From positions 62,001 to 126,000 of the forward strand of contig CAWABY010000005.1 in assembly GCA_963780395.1 (NCBI GenBank): a stretch of 64,000 nt of DNA, given 5' to 3'. The DNA comes from VGBV01 sp963780395. GTDB lineage: Bacteria > Actinomycetota > Thermoleophilia > Solirubrobacterales > 70-9. The translations under genes and the position numbers were made by a program. Positions 1-7,865 of this stretch are shown piece after piece (position 1 is the first letter of the stretch; each line of letters opens with the position of its first letter). The notes under the pieces are model-generated. The model searched no databases, was not told where the DNA came from, and saw nothing but the letters and a program-made list of their open reading frames with translations.

Positions 1-170
1 TCCGAGAAGGTCTTGAGGGTGACCTGGCCGAGGTCGACGCCGAGACCGTCGCTGATCTTGGCGGCGAGTTCCATCGAGGCGCGCCCGCCGAAGACCATAA
101 GGCGCTTCGTGTAGTCCTGAGTGATGCCTGTAACCGGCTGGACCTCGGTGCTGGTGTCTATCGCGCTCAA
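1..170 (-). CDS. prs: Ribose-phosphate pyrophosphokinase, N-terminal part (gene runs off the left edge)
   Basis: The enzyme makes PRPP from ribose 5-phosphate and ATP for nucleotide, His and Trp synthesis. Only about 56 N-terminal residues are present. They include LMVFGGRASMELAAKISDGL, which matches the conserved start of PRPP synthetases (a nucleic-acid-like GxAxxELA segment followed by LGxxLG and a K-x-F-S/D stretch). The start is a TTG at 168-170, supported by an AGGAG Shine-Dalgarno eight bases upstream. The TTG overlaps the TGA stop of glmU, so the two are translationally coupled in the usual glmU-prs order. The rest of the gene lies outside the window. Confidence 0.88.
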   Translation of the reverse strand, partial: MSAIDTSTEVQPVTGITQDYTKRLMVFGGRASMELAAKISDGLGVDLGQVTLKTFS

Positions 171-1561
171 GACCCCTTCTCCTGATCCGCTTCCTTCGCC
201 TTCTTCTCGGCGAAGCCCTTGACGTTCTTCTGCTCCGAGCGCGATATGCCCAGATCGCCGGCCGGAACATCCTCGGTGATCACCGAGCCGGCACCAGTGT
301 AGGCGCCGTCCCCGACTTCTACGGGCGCAACCAATGCAGTGTCAACCCCGGTCTTCACGTCCTTGCCGACCTTCGTGCGGTGTTTGCGGAATCCGTCGTA
401 GTTGGCGATGATCGTGCCGGCGCCCAGGTTCGCTCTCGCGCCGATGTCGGCGTCCCCGATGTAGGACAGGTGGGGGACCTTGGCGCCCTCGCCTATCTGC
501 GAGTTCTTGATCTCGACGAAGGCGCCGGCCTTGGAGCTCTCGCCGAGCTTCGCGTCGGGCCGCAGGTAGGCGAAGGGACCGACCTGGGCGCCGTCAGCCA
601 CCTCGCACTCGGTCAGGTAGGAGTGCGGCACGGTCACGCGCTCCCCCAGCCGAGCGTCGATCAGAGTCGTCATCGGCCCGATCAGCGAGCCGGCGCCGAC
701 GACGGTCGCGCCGCGAAGCATCGTGCCCGGCGCGATCGTCACGTCTGGCGCGAGCTCGACGTCCGCGTCGATCCAGGTCGAGCCCGGATCGAGCACGGTC
801 ACGCCGGCGCGCATGTGACCTTCGAGGATGCGGCGGCGGGTCTCCTCGGTGGCGCGCGCCAGGTCAACCCGGTCGTTGACGCCGAGGTTGACGCCGGGGT
901 CCGGCGAGCGGTAGGCGGCGATGCCCAGGCCGGACTCGCGGATCAGCGGCAATACGTCGCCCAGGTAGTACTCGCCCTGGGCGTTGTCGTTGCTGATGCG
1001 GCCGAGCGCGTCGGCCAGCGCCGGTCCGGAGAAAGCGTAGGTGCCGGCGTTGACCTCCTTGATCTGCAGCTCCTCCAAAGTTGCGTCGCCGGCCTCCTTG
1101 GCCTCGACGATGCGCTCGACGCCGCCGTCGGCGCCTCGCACGATGCGACCGTATGTGCCTGGGTTCTCGAGCTCGGTGGTCATCACCGTCGCCCCCGCGC
1201 CCGCGTCGCTGTGGGTCTGGACCAGCTCGGAGATGATCGCGGACGAGATCAGGGGGTGGTCGCCGGAGAGCACCAGCACCACCTCGCTCTCGCCGATGAC
1301 CTCTCGCGCCGCGCGCAGCGCCCCGCCGGTGCCGTCGGCCTCCGGCTGGACCACCGTCTCGGCCCCTTCCGGAAGCGCCGGGCTGAGGTCCCGGTCGGGA
1401 GAGACGATCACGCAGACGCGCTCGGCCCCCGCCTCGCGGGCTGCCGCGATGGGCCAGGCGACCATGGGTCGCCCGCAGACCTCATGCAGGACCTTGGGCA
1501 CGGACGAGCGCATTCGCGTGCCCTCGCCCGCGGCCATGATCAGAGCCGTCGGCGCATTCAC
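167..1561 (-). CDS. glmU: Bifunctional GlcNAc-1-P uridyltransferase / GlcN-1-P acetyltransferase
   Basis: GlmU makes UDP-GlcNAc for peptidoglycan: the C-terminal half acetylates glucosamine 1-phosphate and the N-terminal half transfers UMP. The N-terminus carries the nucleotidyltransferase signature ALIMAAGEGTRM followed by S-x-x-PKVLHEV. The C-terminal half is a left-handed beta-helix of hexapeptides, with HLSYIGDADIG and NLGAGTIIANYDG as acetyltransferase landmarks. The protein is about 464 residues, normal for GlmU. The frame stays open to 1663, but I place the start at GTG 1561, just before the uridyltransferase signature. No Shine-Dalgarno is seen there, and a TACGCT box lies six bases upstream, which fits a leaderless transcript. 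It is followed by prs in an overlapping operon. Confidence 0.95.
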   Translation of the reverse strand: MNAPTALIMAAGEGTRMRSSVPKVLHEVCGRPMVAWPIAAAREAGAERVCVIVSPDRDLSPALPEGAETVVQPEADGTGGALRAAREVIGESEVVLVLSGDHPLISSAIISELVQTHSDAGAGATVMTTELENPGTYGRIVRGADGGVERIVEAKEAGDATLEELQIKEVNAGTYAFSGPALADALGRISNDNAQGEYYLGDVLPLIRESGLGIAAYRSPDPGVNLGVNDRVDLARATEETRRRILEGHMRAGVTVLDPGSTWIDADVELAPDVTIAPGTMLRGATVVGAGSLIGPMTTLIDARLGERVTVPHSYLTECEVADGAQVGPFAYLRPDAKLGESSKAGAFVEIKNSQIGEGAKVPHLSYIGDADIGARANLGAGTIIANYDGFRKHRTKVGKDVKTGVDTALVAPVEVGDGAYTGAGSVITEDVPAGDLGISRSEQKNVKGFAEKKAKEADQEKGS

Positions 1562-1567
1562 ATCGGA

Positions 1568-1573
1568 AGCGTA
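1568..1573 (-). promoter_or_regulatory. Predicted -10 box of a leaderless glmU transcript
   Basis: TACGCT on the minus strand lies six bases before the GTG at 1561 and fits TANNNT. No Shine-Dalgarno precedes the start, so transcription probably begins at or next to the start codon. No -35 box was assigned. Confidence 0.5.
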
Positions 1574-1695
1574 ATGGGGGGCCGCGGCGGTGGTCGGTTC
1601 GGGTGCTGATTCGCCGCAGGATCCGTTGCGCCACCTCATGCTGGTGGGCGGCTGCATACGCACCCGCCCCGACCCCCGCCGCGGCCGTTAGCTGC

Positions 1696-2343
1696 CTATG
1701 TGGCTGCTGCCTGGTCTTGAGCCCTGAAGGCGGCCGTGACGAGGTCGACGATCTCCTTGGGGGCCTTTTCAGGCGAGCCGGCGTCCACTGGGGGCTCGGG
1801 GTCGTATTCGATGCCGAGCTGCACCGCCTGGGCGACCTCGTCGCCGTACTTGATCTGGACCAGGCGGAGGGCCATGTCGATACCCGCCGAGACTCCGGCC
1901 GCGGTGATGATCTTGCCCTGCTCGACCACCCGCTCGGGGACGGGCTCGGCGCCGAGCTCAGCCAGCAGGTCACGGGCGAGCCAGTGGGTGGTGGCCGGGA
2001 GTCCGTTGAGCAGCCCGGCGCCGGCCAGCAGCAGAGTGCCGGTGCAGACCGAGGTCGTGTACTCGCTTGTCTCGTGGGCGCCGCGGATCCAATCGAGCAG
2101 CGGCTCGTGCTGGAGCAGGGCGCGGGTGCCGAAGCCGCCGGGGATGACGATGACGTCGGGGTTCGGCATCTCGTCGATCGATGCGTCGGCGACCAGCGAG
2201 AGCGTGTCCGACTCGTTGCGGATCGGTCCTGCCTTCTCGGCGACGAAGATCGACTCCACGTCCGGCACGGAATTGAGGACCTCGTGCGGACCGGTGATGT
2301 CGAGTGCGGTGAACTTGTCGTAGAGCAGGTAGGCGACTTGCAT
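1696..2343 (-). CDS. DJ-1/PfpI family protein, isonitrile hydratase-like
   Basis: The protein has 215 residues and belongs to the DJ-1/PfpI superfamily. The nucleophile elbow SVCTG places the catalytic Cys at about residue 100, and an Asp sits in the early LDITGP motif (about residue 15). This Asp/Cys/Thr arrangement resembles isonitrile hydratase (InhA) more than the PfpI protease, but the substrate cannot be proven from sequence. An AAGGAGG ribosome site lies just upstream. It follows the AraC/GlxA-type regulator with a 20-base gap, and that regulator also carries a DJ-1 domain, so the two are probably co-transcribed and functionally linked. Confidence 0.85.
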   Translation of the reverse strand: MQVAYLLYDKFTALDITGPHEVLNSVPDVESIFVAEKAGPIRNESDTLSLVADASIDEMPNPDVIVIPGGFGTRALLQHEPLLDWIRGAHETSEYTTSVCTGTLLLAGAGLLNGLPATTHWLARDLLAELGAEPVPERVVEQGKIITAAGVSAGIDMALRLVQIKYGDEVAQAVQLGIEYDPEPPVDAGSPEKAPKEIVDLVTAAFRAQDQAAAT

Positions 2344-2363
2344 GGTGGGTTCCTCCTTGGTGG

Positions 2364-3368
2364 TCAGGCGGGGGTCGGTGTACGGAAGCGGGATCGGTAC
2401 TCAGCCGGGGCGACCCCCAGCCGTCGGGCGAAGGCGCGGCGCATCGTCTCTGGCGTGCCGAAGCCGCACTCGGCGGCGACGGTCTCGACCGGCACGGATC
2501 CCCGCTCGAGACGCTGGCGAGCGCCCTCGACGCGGAGCTCGGTCACGTAGGCGGCCGGCGTCATACCGATCTCGCGCCGGAAGGCGCGGGCGAAGTTGCG
2601 GGGGCTCATCGAGGCGTGCTCGGCGAGCGCGTCGACTCGCAGGTCGGCGTCGAGGTTGTCGGCGATCCAGCCCTGCATCTCGCGCAGGGAGTCGCGCTCG
2701 GCTAGCTGAGCCGCCAGGTGGGAGCTGAACTGGGCCTGCCCGCCGGGGCGCTGAAGGAAGAGAACGAGCCAGCGTGCGACCTCGAGCGCGACCTCGCGGC
2801 CGAGGTCCTGCTCGACCAGGGCCAGCGCCAGGTCCATCCCCGAGGTGACGCCGGCGGATGTCCAGACGTCGCCGTCGCGAACGAAGATCGGGTTCGGGTC
2901 CACCTCGACCTCGGGGTGGCGGCGCGCCAGTTCAACGCACGAGGACCAATGGGTGGTGGCGCGCTTGCCGTGCAGCAACCCGGCTTTGGCCAGCAGGAAG
3001 CTGCCCGAGCAAACCGAGGTCACGCGCCGGGACCGGCTTGCGGCCGAGCGGATCCAGCGGACCAGGCCCTCGTCGTCTGTGGCCTCGTTCACCCCCCAGC
3101 CGCCGGCGACCATCAGCGTGTCGATCGGCCCCCGGCACTGCTTCGTCGTCTTCAGCGGCGCGATCCCGTAGCCGCCGGTGCGCGTCATGATCGGCTCGGG
3201 GCTCTGGGCCACGACCTCGATCTCGTATGCCCGGCCGAGCCCACCGCGCTCTTCGGCGACCACCCCGTCGGCACCGGAGAAGACCTCGGCCGGCCCGACG
3301 ATGTCCAGCGGCTGCACGCCGGGGAAAGCGAGGATGACGACTCGCTGCGCGGCGCCGGTAATTGCCAT
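2364..3368 (-). CDS. GlxA-type transcriptional regulator (DJ-1/PfpI domain plus AraC HTH)
   Basis: This 334-residue regulator has an N-terminal DJ-1/PfpI-like ligand domain (about 8-200), including SVCSG with Cys near 120. A C-terminal AraC-type double helix-turn-helix follows (about 228-330), ending in the typical CGFGTPETMRRAF and RLGVAPAEYR signatures. I chose the ATG at 3368 because it begins right before the domain; the frame is open further upstream into the tRNA-Gln locus on the other strand. It heads a two-gene operon with the DJ-1 hydratase-like gene and most likely controls it. The effector is unknown. Confidence 0.85.
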   Translation of the reverse strand: MAITGAAQRVVILAFPGVQPLDIVGPAEVFSGADGVVAEERGGLGRAYEIEVVAQSPEPIMTRTGGYGIAPLKTTKQCRGPIDTLMVAGGWGVNEATDDEGLVRWIRSAASRSRRVTSVCSGSFLLAKAGLLHGKRATTHWSSCVELARRHPEVEVDPNPIFVRDGDVWTSAGVTSGMDLALALVEQDLGREVALEVARWLVLFLQRPGGQAQFSSHLAAQLAERDSLREMQGWIADNLDADLRVDALAEHASMSPRNFARAFRREIGMTPAAYVTELRVEGARQRLERGSVPVETVAAECGFGTPETMRRAFARRLGVAPAEYRSRFRTPTPA

Positions 3369-3489
3369 GCGCCCATGATGGCCCACCGCCGATCTGTCCG
3401 CAATGACCAATAGCGGACGATTACTGCCACACTCGCCGACAACGGCCCTGCCGCTGCGGATACCCGCGCCGGTATCGTCGAGATCGCGT

Positions 3490-3562
3490 TCCGGGGTGGT
3501 GTACCTGGCTAGCACGCCTGGTTTTGGTCCAGGAAGAGGGGGTTCAAATCCTCCCCCCGGAG
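3490..3562 (+). tRNA. tRNA-Gln (anticodon TTG)
   Basis: The acceptor arms TCCGGGG (3490-3496) and CCCCGGA pair fully. The anticodon stem CCTGG/CCAGG encloses the loop TTTTGGT, giving anticodon TTG. The T-arm is GGGGG-TTCAAAT-CCTCC with one G-U pair, and the D-arm closes as GTG/CAC. The gene is 73 bases long without an encoded CCA. It lies in the gap between the divergent GlxA-type regulator and the damaged SRPBCC gene. Confidence 0.93.
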
Positions 3563-3599
3563 TTGGCGGGACCCCCTGGGCTGGGATAGGGTCGGCTCG

Positions 3600-4000
3600 G
3601 TGGCCAAGGAGTACGTGTTCCGGGATGAATGGGATGCGGACGCGCCGCAGCAGGCGCTGTTCGACGCCCTCGTTGCCAGACGCGCCAGCGCTTCAAGGGC
3701 AAACTGCCCTACATGCTGAAGACGACGTCGGAGATCGTCCGCTACCAGCCGCCGAACAGCTTCGAGGTGAAGGTGATCGGCGACCTCAGCGGCAAGGGCG
3801 TCTGGACGCTCACCCCGAACCAGGACGGCAGCGTTCACATCCGCTTCGACTGGACCGTGTTCGCCGACCGGCCGCTGCTGCGGGTGCTGACTCCGGTCGC
3901 GCGCCCGATCTTCCGCTGGAACCACAACTGGTCGGCCGCGCGGGCCGCCGAGGGGCTGGAGCCCTACGCCCGCAGGAAGGCGGGGCTGGAGCCGGCCTAG
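3600..4000 (+). pseudogene. SRPBCC (polyketide cyclase-like) protein with an internal deletion
   Basis: A GTG at 3600 opens a frame reading VAKEYVFRDEWDADAPQ, a typical SRPBCC N-terminus, but it loses the family pattern near 3680. A second frame then gives RQRFKGKLPY, RYQPPNSFEVKV, GVWTLTP, HIRFDWTVFADRPLLRVLTP and FRWNHNW, a typical SRPBCC C-terminal half. Compared with the usual fold, roughly 30 residues between these parts are missing and the frame shifts, so this is a deletion rather than a one-base slip. It may be a real pseudogene or an assembly error. Its TAG stop shares a CTAG with the stop of the opposing PucR-like gene. Confidence 0.65.
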
Positions 4001-5238
4001 TCCCGGGCGCGGCCGCGGGCGACGTTGCCCGCCTCGGTGCCCGGCTCGCCGGCCGGTCCGACGGGCGATGCGATCCCCAGCACCCGCATCGACTTGAGGC
4101 CGAGGCCGAGCTTCTCTCGGCCCGCGGTCGAGGTGACGTCGTGGCCGCACAGCTCCTTGGCGCGCTCCAGCCGGTAGCGGATCGTATGGCGGTGCGTGAA
4201 CAGCTTCTGGGCTGTAGCGGCGACGTTGCCGTCGTGGTCGAGGTAGGCCTCGACCGTCTTCACAAGCTCGGTCTCGTACTGATCGTCGTAGGTGACCAGG
4301 GGCTCAACCGTCTCAGCGTAGAACCGCTCGAGCTCGCCCGGGTCCTCGCTCATCGCCGGCAGCAGCAGGCGGTAGGCACCGGTGTCCTCGAAGGCAAGTT
4401 GCGCCAGGCCCTCGGCCTCACCGACGTTGGCGGCCAGGCGCGCCTCTTGGCCGGAGCGGTAGAGGTCAACCGGGTCCGTTGCGAGGCGGCTGCGCGAGAC
4501 CGTGACCGCGAACCCGGTCAGCTCCTGCTCGAGCTCGGCCGCCAGCGCCTGCGCCGCTCTGGCGAGCCGCTCGTCCTCGGTCGTGGGCACGATCGCGACG
4601 ATCTCGGCGCCCTCGCCCGGATGCTCGCCCTCGGCCGCAAGCGCTCCGTTGCTGACGGCGCGAACGGCGCGGAGCGCGAGCGTCAACACCCGCGACCGCC
4701 AGTCCCCGCTCTGAGCGGCCCGCGGATGGGCGCGCGCGATCAGCACGCCCGCCCCCTCGGAGAAGTCGGCCCCCAGCTCGGCGGCCCGCGCGGCGATGTC
4801 GCCGCGGTCGGTGACCTCACGGCCCAGCAGCGAGCGCACGAAATCGCTCGCGGCCTCCTCGCTCGCCCAATCGGGCGAGCGGGAGCGCTCCAGCTCGAGC
4901 CCGAGGAGGGTCGTGACCATGCCCAGCAGCGGCGCCGCCGGCTCGGCCTCGCCGATCGGGCGCCAGCGCAGCTCGCCGACGGGGTCGTCGGCGACCCGCA
5001 GCTCCTCGGCGCGGACGGCCTCGCCGCCGGAGAGAAGCTTGCTCTCTTCGTCCGGCGAGGCGGCCGCGACCGCGAGCACGGCGCTCGAACGGTCGATCAG
5101 CGCGACGCTGGCGCCGAGCACGGCCGAGGCGGCCCGCGCGACGGCGGGCAGCCCCGAGCCCGCCTGGATCGCCGCGGTCAGCGCCTCGATCGTGGCCTCG
5201 TCGGCGCCGGTGGCGGGCCTTGTCTGCTTCGGGGTCAT
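3997..5238 (-). CDS. PucR/CdaR-type transcriptional regulator with C-terminal HTH
   Basis: The protein has 413 residues. The last third carries the PucR C-terminal helix-turn-helix (HTH_30): AYLDHDGNVAATAQKLFTHR followed by HTIRYRLERAKEL, about residues 325-375. The preceding GGDEF-like/sensory region around 150-300 (LIARAHPR, EIVAIVP) matches the middle part of CdaR/PucR proteins. The inducer is not apparent. A TAGACT box seven bases before the ATG and no Shine-Dalgarno suggest a leaderless mRNA. The 3-prime end abuts the SRPBCC gene through a shared CTAG. Confidence 0.85.
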   Translation of the reverse strand: MTPKQTRPATGADEATIEALTAAIQAGSGLPAVARAASAVLGASVALIDRSSAVLAVAAASPDEESKLLSGGEAVRAEELRVADDPVGELRWRPIGEAEPAAPLLGMVTTLLGLELERSRSPDWASEEAASDFVRSLLGREVTDRGDIAARAAELGADFSEGAGVLIARAHPRAAQSGDWRSRVLTLALRAVRAVSNGALAAEGEHPGEGAEIVAIVPTTEDERLARAAQALAAELEQELTGFAVTVSRSRLATDPVDLYRSGQEARLAANVGEAEGLAQLAFEDTGAYRLLLPAMSEDPGELERFYAETVEPLVTYDDQYETELVKTVEAYLDHDGNVAATAQKLFTHRHTIRYRLERAKELCGHDVTSTAGREKLGLGLKSMRVLGIASPVGPAGEPGTEAGNVARGRARD

Positions 5239-5245
5239 CGTGATG

Positions 5246-5251
5246 AGTCTA
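5246..5251 (-). promoter_or_regulatory. Predicted -10 box (leaderless) of the PucR-type regulator
   Basis: TAGACT on the minus strand is separated from the ATG at 5238 by seven bases, with no Shine-Dalgarno between them. Confidence 0.5.
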
Positions 5252-5270
5252 GGTTCGGGCCGTGAGGTAC

Positions 5271-5534
5271 CTAGAACCAGCCGCTGATCTCGTCCCAGTA
5301 GTAGAAGACCACGCCCCCGAGGATCAGGCCCGTGATCACGAGCGCGGCGAGCACGAACAGCGACAGGAACCCGGCCGCGAACTTCTCCCAGGGGCGCCCG
5401 TATGAGCCCAGCGCGGGCACCAGGATCAGGCCTACGAACGCGGCCAGCGACACGAGGCCGGCCGCGCCGAAGAGGTAGTACTCAGTTCCCAGCGCCAGCA
5501 GGGGCACCTGGACCGCGCTCAGCAGTTCGGTCAT
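5271..5534 (-). CDS. Small membrane protein, two predicted helices
   Basis: This 87-residue protein is very hydrophobic. One membrane segment is about 20-43 (YYLFGAAGLVSLAAFVGLIL) and another about 55-80 (FLSLFVLAALVITGLILGGV), ending in the aromatic YYWDEISGWF. I recognise no family. Its start lies inside the 3-prime end of the DedA-PAP2 gene (about 53 bases of overlap in another frame), which suggests translational coupling as the last gene of the ksgA-ispE-DedA run. Confidence 0.65.
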   Translation of the reverse strand: MTELLSAVQVPLLALGTEYYLFGAAGLVSLAAFVGLILVPALGSYGRPWEKFAAGFLSLFVLAALVITGLILGGVVFYYWDEISGWF

Positions 5535-6990
5535 CAGGGCGGGGATTGTCGCGGAAATGGGTCACGACCAGCGCAATGGCCGCTCCCCCGGCGAAGGCCG
5601 AAAGGCCGAGCGCCCATCCCGAGGTGACGTCGCTGAGCCAGTGCACGCGCAGATAGACGCGGGTGAGGCCGATCACCGCGGTGACCACCAGCCCCACGAC
5701 GACCAGCAGGCTGCGCCGCGTGATCCCGGGGTTGGTGCGAAAGGCGACAGTGACCGCGAGCCAGGTGTAGATCGTCGCGTAGGCGGCGTGCTTGCTCGGA
5801 AACGCCGAGCCGCTCGTCTCGACCAGGCCGTCGGGGGGGCGCGGGCGGTCGGTCCAGTCCTTGATCGCGTCGGTGAGGCCGACGATCACCGCCATCCCCG
5901 CGACCAGCACCCAGAGCTCGGCGAAGCGCCGCCTCGACGCCAGCACTGCCGCCGAGGCGAGCGTCAGCGGACCCACCACCCAGAAGGAGCCGAGGAAGGT
6001 GATGCCCTCAGCGAGGTCGTCGAGCCACCCTGCCCGGATGTCGTCGGCGAAGTCGAGCGCCATGGTGTCGCCCCCCGTGGGCCCGGGATCTCCGGCGACG
6101 ATCGACCAGTAGGCGATCAGCACGAACAGCCCGACCGACAGCACGGCCATCAGGGTCGTGAACTCGAGCCCAATCCCGCCCGGGGTCAGCCGCTCCCAGA
6201 AGAACCGCGCCTGCGGCTCGAGCCTGCGGCCGAGGGCGAGCAGCGGCCGCAGCAACGCGCGCTTCTCCATCTCGGCCGCCAGGTGTCGACGGTTCGCGGG
6301 CACGCGCAGGTACCGGACCGAGACCACGATCGCGACCACGACCCCGACGAAGACCCCGAACCCGATCAACCCCCTGCTGACGATGTCCGCGACCGTGTCC
6401 AGGCTCTGCGAGGCGAAGTACCCGATCAGAATGAAGGTCGTCGCCCAGAGCCCGGTCCCCAGCACGCTGTATGGCCAGAAGGCCCGATAGGGCATCTTCG
6501 AGGTGCCGGCGATGAAGGGGGCCAGCGCGCGCACGAGCCCGATGAAGCGCCCGATCAGGATCGTCTTGCCACCGTGGCGGTCGAAGTAGGCCTCGACCTG
6601 GTGCAGCCGCTCTTCGGTGATTCGCACCTTCTCGCCGTGCTTGACCAGGAAGCCCCGCCCCAGCTTCGCCCCGAGCATGAAGCTGACGGTGTCCCCGAGG
6701 AACGCCGACAGCCAGGTAATCGCGAGGATCAGCGGGAGCGAGATGTCGCCCTGGCCGGCGACGGCGCCGCCCAGCAGCACCGTGAACTCCCCCGGGGCCA
6801 CGAGCCCGACGAAGGCGCCTGTCTCGAGGAAGGCCAACAGCGCCACCAGCAGGTAGGTCCAGGCGCCGAGCCCCTCGGAGAGGTCCTTGACGATCTCCTC
6901 GAGGTTGAACTCGGGGAGCTCGTCGCGAAAGACGAAGAAGGCCACCACCAGTGCGGCGACGATGAGGCGAAGGATCCAGCGGCGGCTCAT
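5482..6990 (-). CDS. DedA-family membrane protein fused to a PAP2 lipid phosphatase
   Basis: The 502-residue protein has an N-terminal DedA/SNARE-associated domain (about 35-215), with the conserved E-T/G-P-GE region near LVAPGEFTVLLGG and GRFIGLVRALAPFIAG. A C-terminal PAP2 domain (about 310-480) carries all three phosphatase motifs: KDWTDRPRP, SAFPSKHA (Lys instead of the usual Gly) and TRVYLRVHWLSD. DedA proteins transport or flip lipid carriers such as undecaprenyl phosphate, and PAP2 enzymes dephosphorylate undecaprenyl pyrophosphate. The fusion therefore fits recycling of the cell-wall lipid carrier, as an inference. Its ATG overlaps the ispE stop (ATGA). Confidence 0.88.
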   Translation of the reverse strand: MSRRWILRLIVAALVVAFFVFRDELPEFNLEEIVKDLSEGLGAWTYLLVALLAFLETGAFVGLVAPGEFTVLLGGAVAGQGDISLPLILAITWLSAFLGDTVSFMLGAKLGRGFLVKHGEKVRITEERLHQVEAYFDRHGGKTILIGRFIGLVRALAPFIAGTSKMPYRAFWPYSVLGTGLWATTFILIGYFASQSLDTVADIVSRGLIGFGVFVGVVVAIVVSVRYLRVPANRRHLAAEMEKRALLRPLLALGRRLEPQARFFWERLTPGGIGLEFTTLMAVLSVGLFVLIAYWSIVAGDPGPTGGDTMALDFADDIRAGWLDDLAEGITFLGSFWVVGPLTLASAAVLASRRRFAELWVLVAGMAVIVGLTDAIKDWTDRPRPPDGLVETSGSAFPSKHAAYATIYTWLAVTVAFRTNPGITRRSLLVVVGLVVTAVIGLTRVYLRVHWLSDVTSGWALGLSAFAGGAAIALVVTHFRDNPRPDDRTAERGPGAPAGAGN

Positions 6991-7865
6991 TCGGAGGACA
7001 CCTCGCTGGGGCCGACCTCGCTGCCCGGCGCCAGCGGCGATGTCGCGATCGCCGTCGGGAACCGCTCAGACAGCGCGGCCGCGGCGCGGTCCGCCGCGGG
7101 CCGGTCGGCGAACAGCCCGAAGGCGGTCGGCCCCGAGCCCGTGACCATCGCGTGCGCCGCCCCGGCCCCCAGCAGCGCTTCCAGCGCTGCGCCGATCTCG
7201 GGGCGCAGCGAGGTCGCCGCCGGCTGCAGGTCGTTGACCAGGAGCTCGGGGTACTGCAGCGGCGAGGGAGCTTCGATCACCGCGTCGCGGAGCTTGCGCC
7301 GAATCGACTCCAGCTCGGCATCACCCCGCGTCTGCGCCAGGCGGTCGGCCTCGGCGTAGACGTCGGCGGTCGTCAGCCCCATCGTCTGCGGCAGCAACAC
7401 CACACCGTGGTCGCCCGGCGGCGGGATCGGCTCCACGACCTCCCCCGCCCCCGCCACCACGCACGGGCGCGGCTGCAGCTGCGAGGGGACGTCGGCGCCG
7501 ACCGACGCCGCCACGGCGCGGATCCCGTCCAGCTCGCCGCGGGCCAGGCGCAGCACCGCCGCGGCGTCGGCGCTGCCGCCGCCCAGGCCGGCCGCAACCG
7601 GGATCCGCTTCTGGACCTCCACCCGCAGCGGCGGCGAGCGCCAGCCCCCCTCGCGCATGGCGGCGAGCGCCTTCTCGACCAGGTTCGGGCCGCCAACCTC
7701 GGCGCAGATCACCTCATCGGCGTCGCCGGAAGCCTCGGACACCTGCAGCTCGTCGGCAAGCTCCAGCGGCTCAAAGATGGAGGCGATCTGGTGCAGCCCG
7801 TCCTCGCGGGTGGGCCCCACGTACAGGCAGAGGTTGAGCTTGGCCGGCGCCCGCAACCGGATCAA
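6987..7865 (-). CDS. ispE: 4-diphosphocytidyl-2-C-methyl-D-erythritol kinase
   Basis: IspE phosphorylates CDP-methylerythritol in the MEP isoprenoid pathway. The start RLRAPAKLNLCLYVG is typical, and the GHMP-kinase ATP loop PVAAGLGGGSADAAA sits near residue 90. The later GADVPSQL and TGSGPTAFGLF motifs are also present. The length is 292 residues. The start is a TTG at 7865 that overlaps the TGA of ksgA; the frame is open further upstream, but the domain begins here. It is in the classical ksgA-ispE order and overlaps the next gene by four bases. Confidence 0.93.
   Translation of the reverse strand: MIRLRAPAKLNLCLYVGPTREDGLHQIASIFEPLELADELQVSEASGDADEVICAEVGGPNLVEKALAAMREGGWRSPPLRVEVQKRIPVAAGLGGGSADAAAVLRLARGELDGIRAVAASVGADVPSQLQPRPCVVAGAGEVVEPIPPPGDHGVVLLPQTMGLTTADVYAEADRLAQTRGDAELESIRRKLRDAVIEAPSPLQYPELLVNDLQPAATSLRPEIGAALEALLGAGAAHAMVTGSGPTAFGLFADRPAADRAAAALSERFPTAIATSPLAPGSEVGPSEVSSE

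Noticed and set aside
380..1609. Long plus-strand open frame opposite glmU (409 codons)
   Set aside because: It is an antisense shadow caused by high GC; the translation is Arg/Gly/Asp-rich without domains, and glmU on the other strand is unmistakable.
3403..5265. 620-codon plus-strand frame running through the tRNA, the SRPBCC gene and opposite PucR
   Set aside because: It ignores the tRNA, mixes frames of unrelated genes and shows no family pattern.
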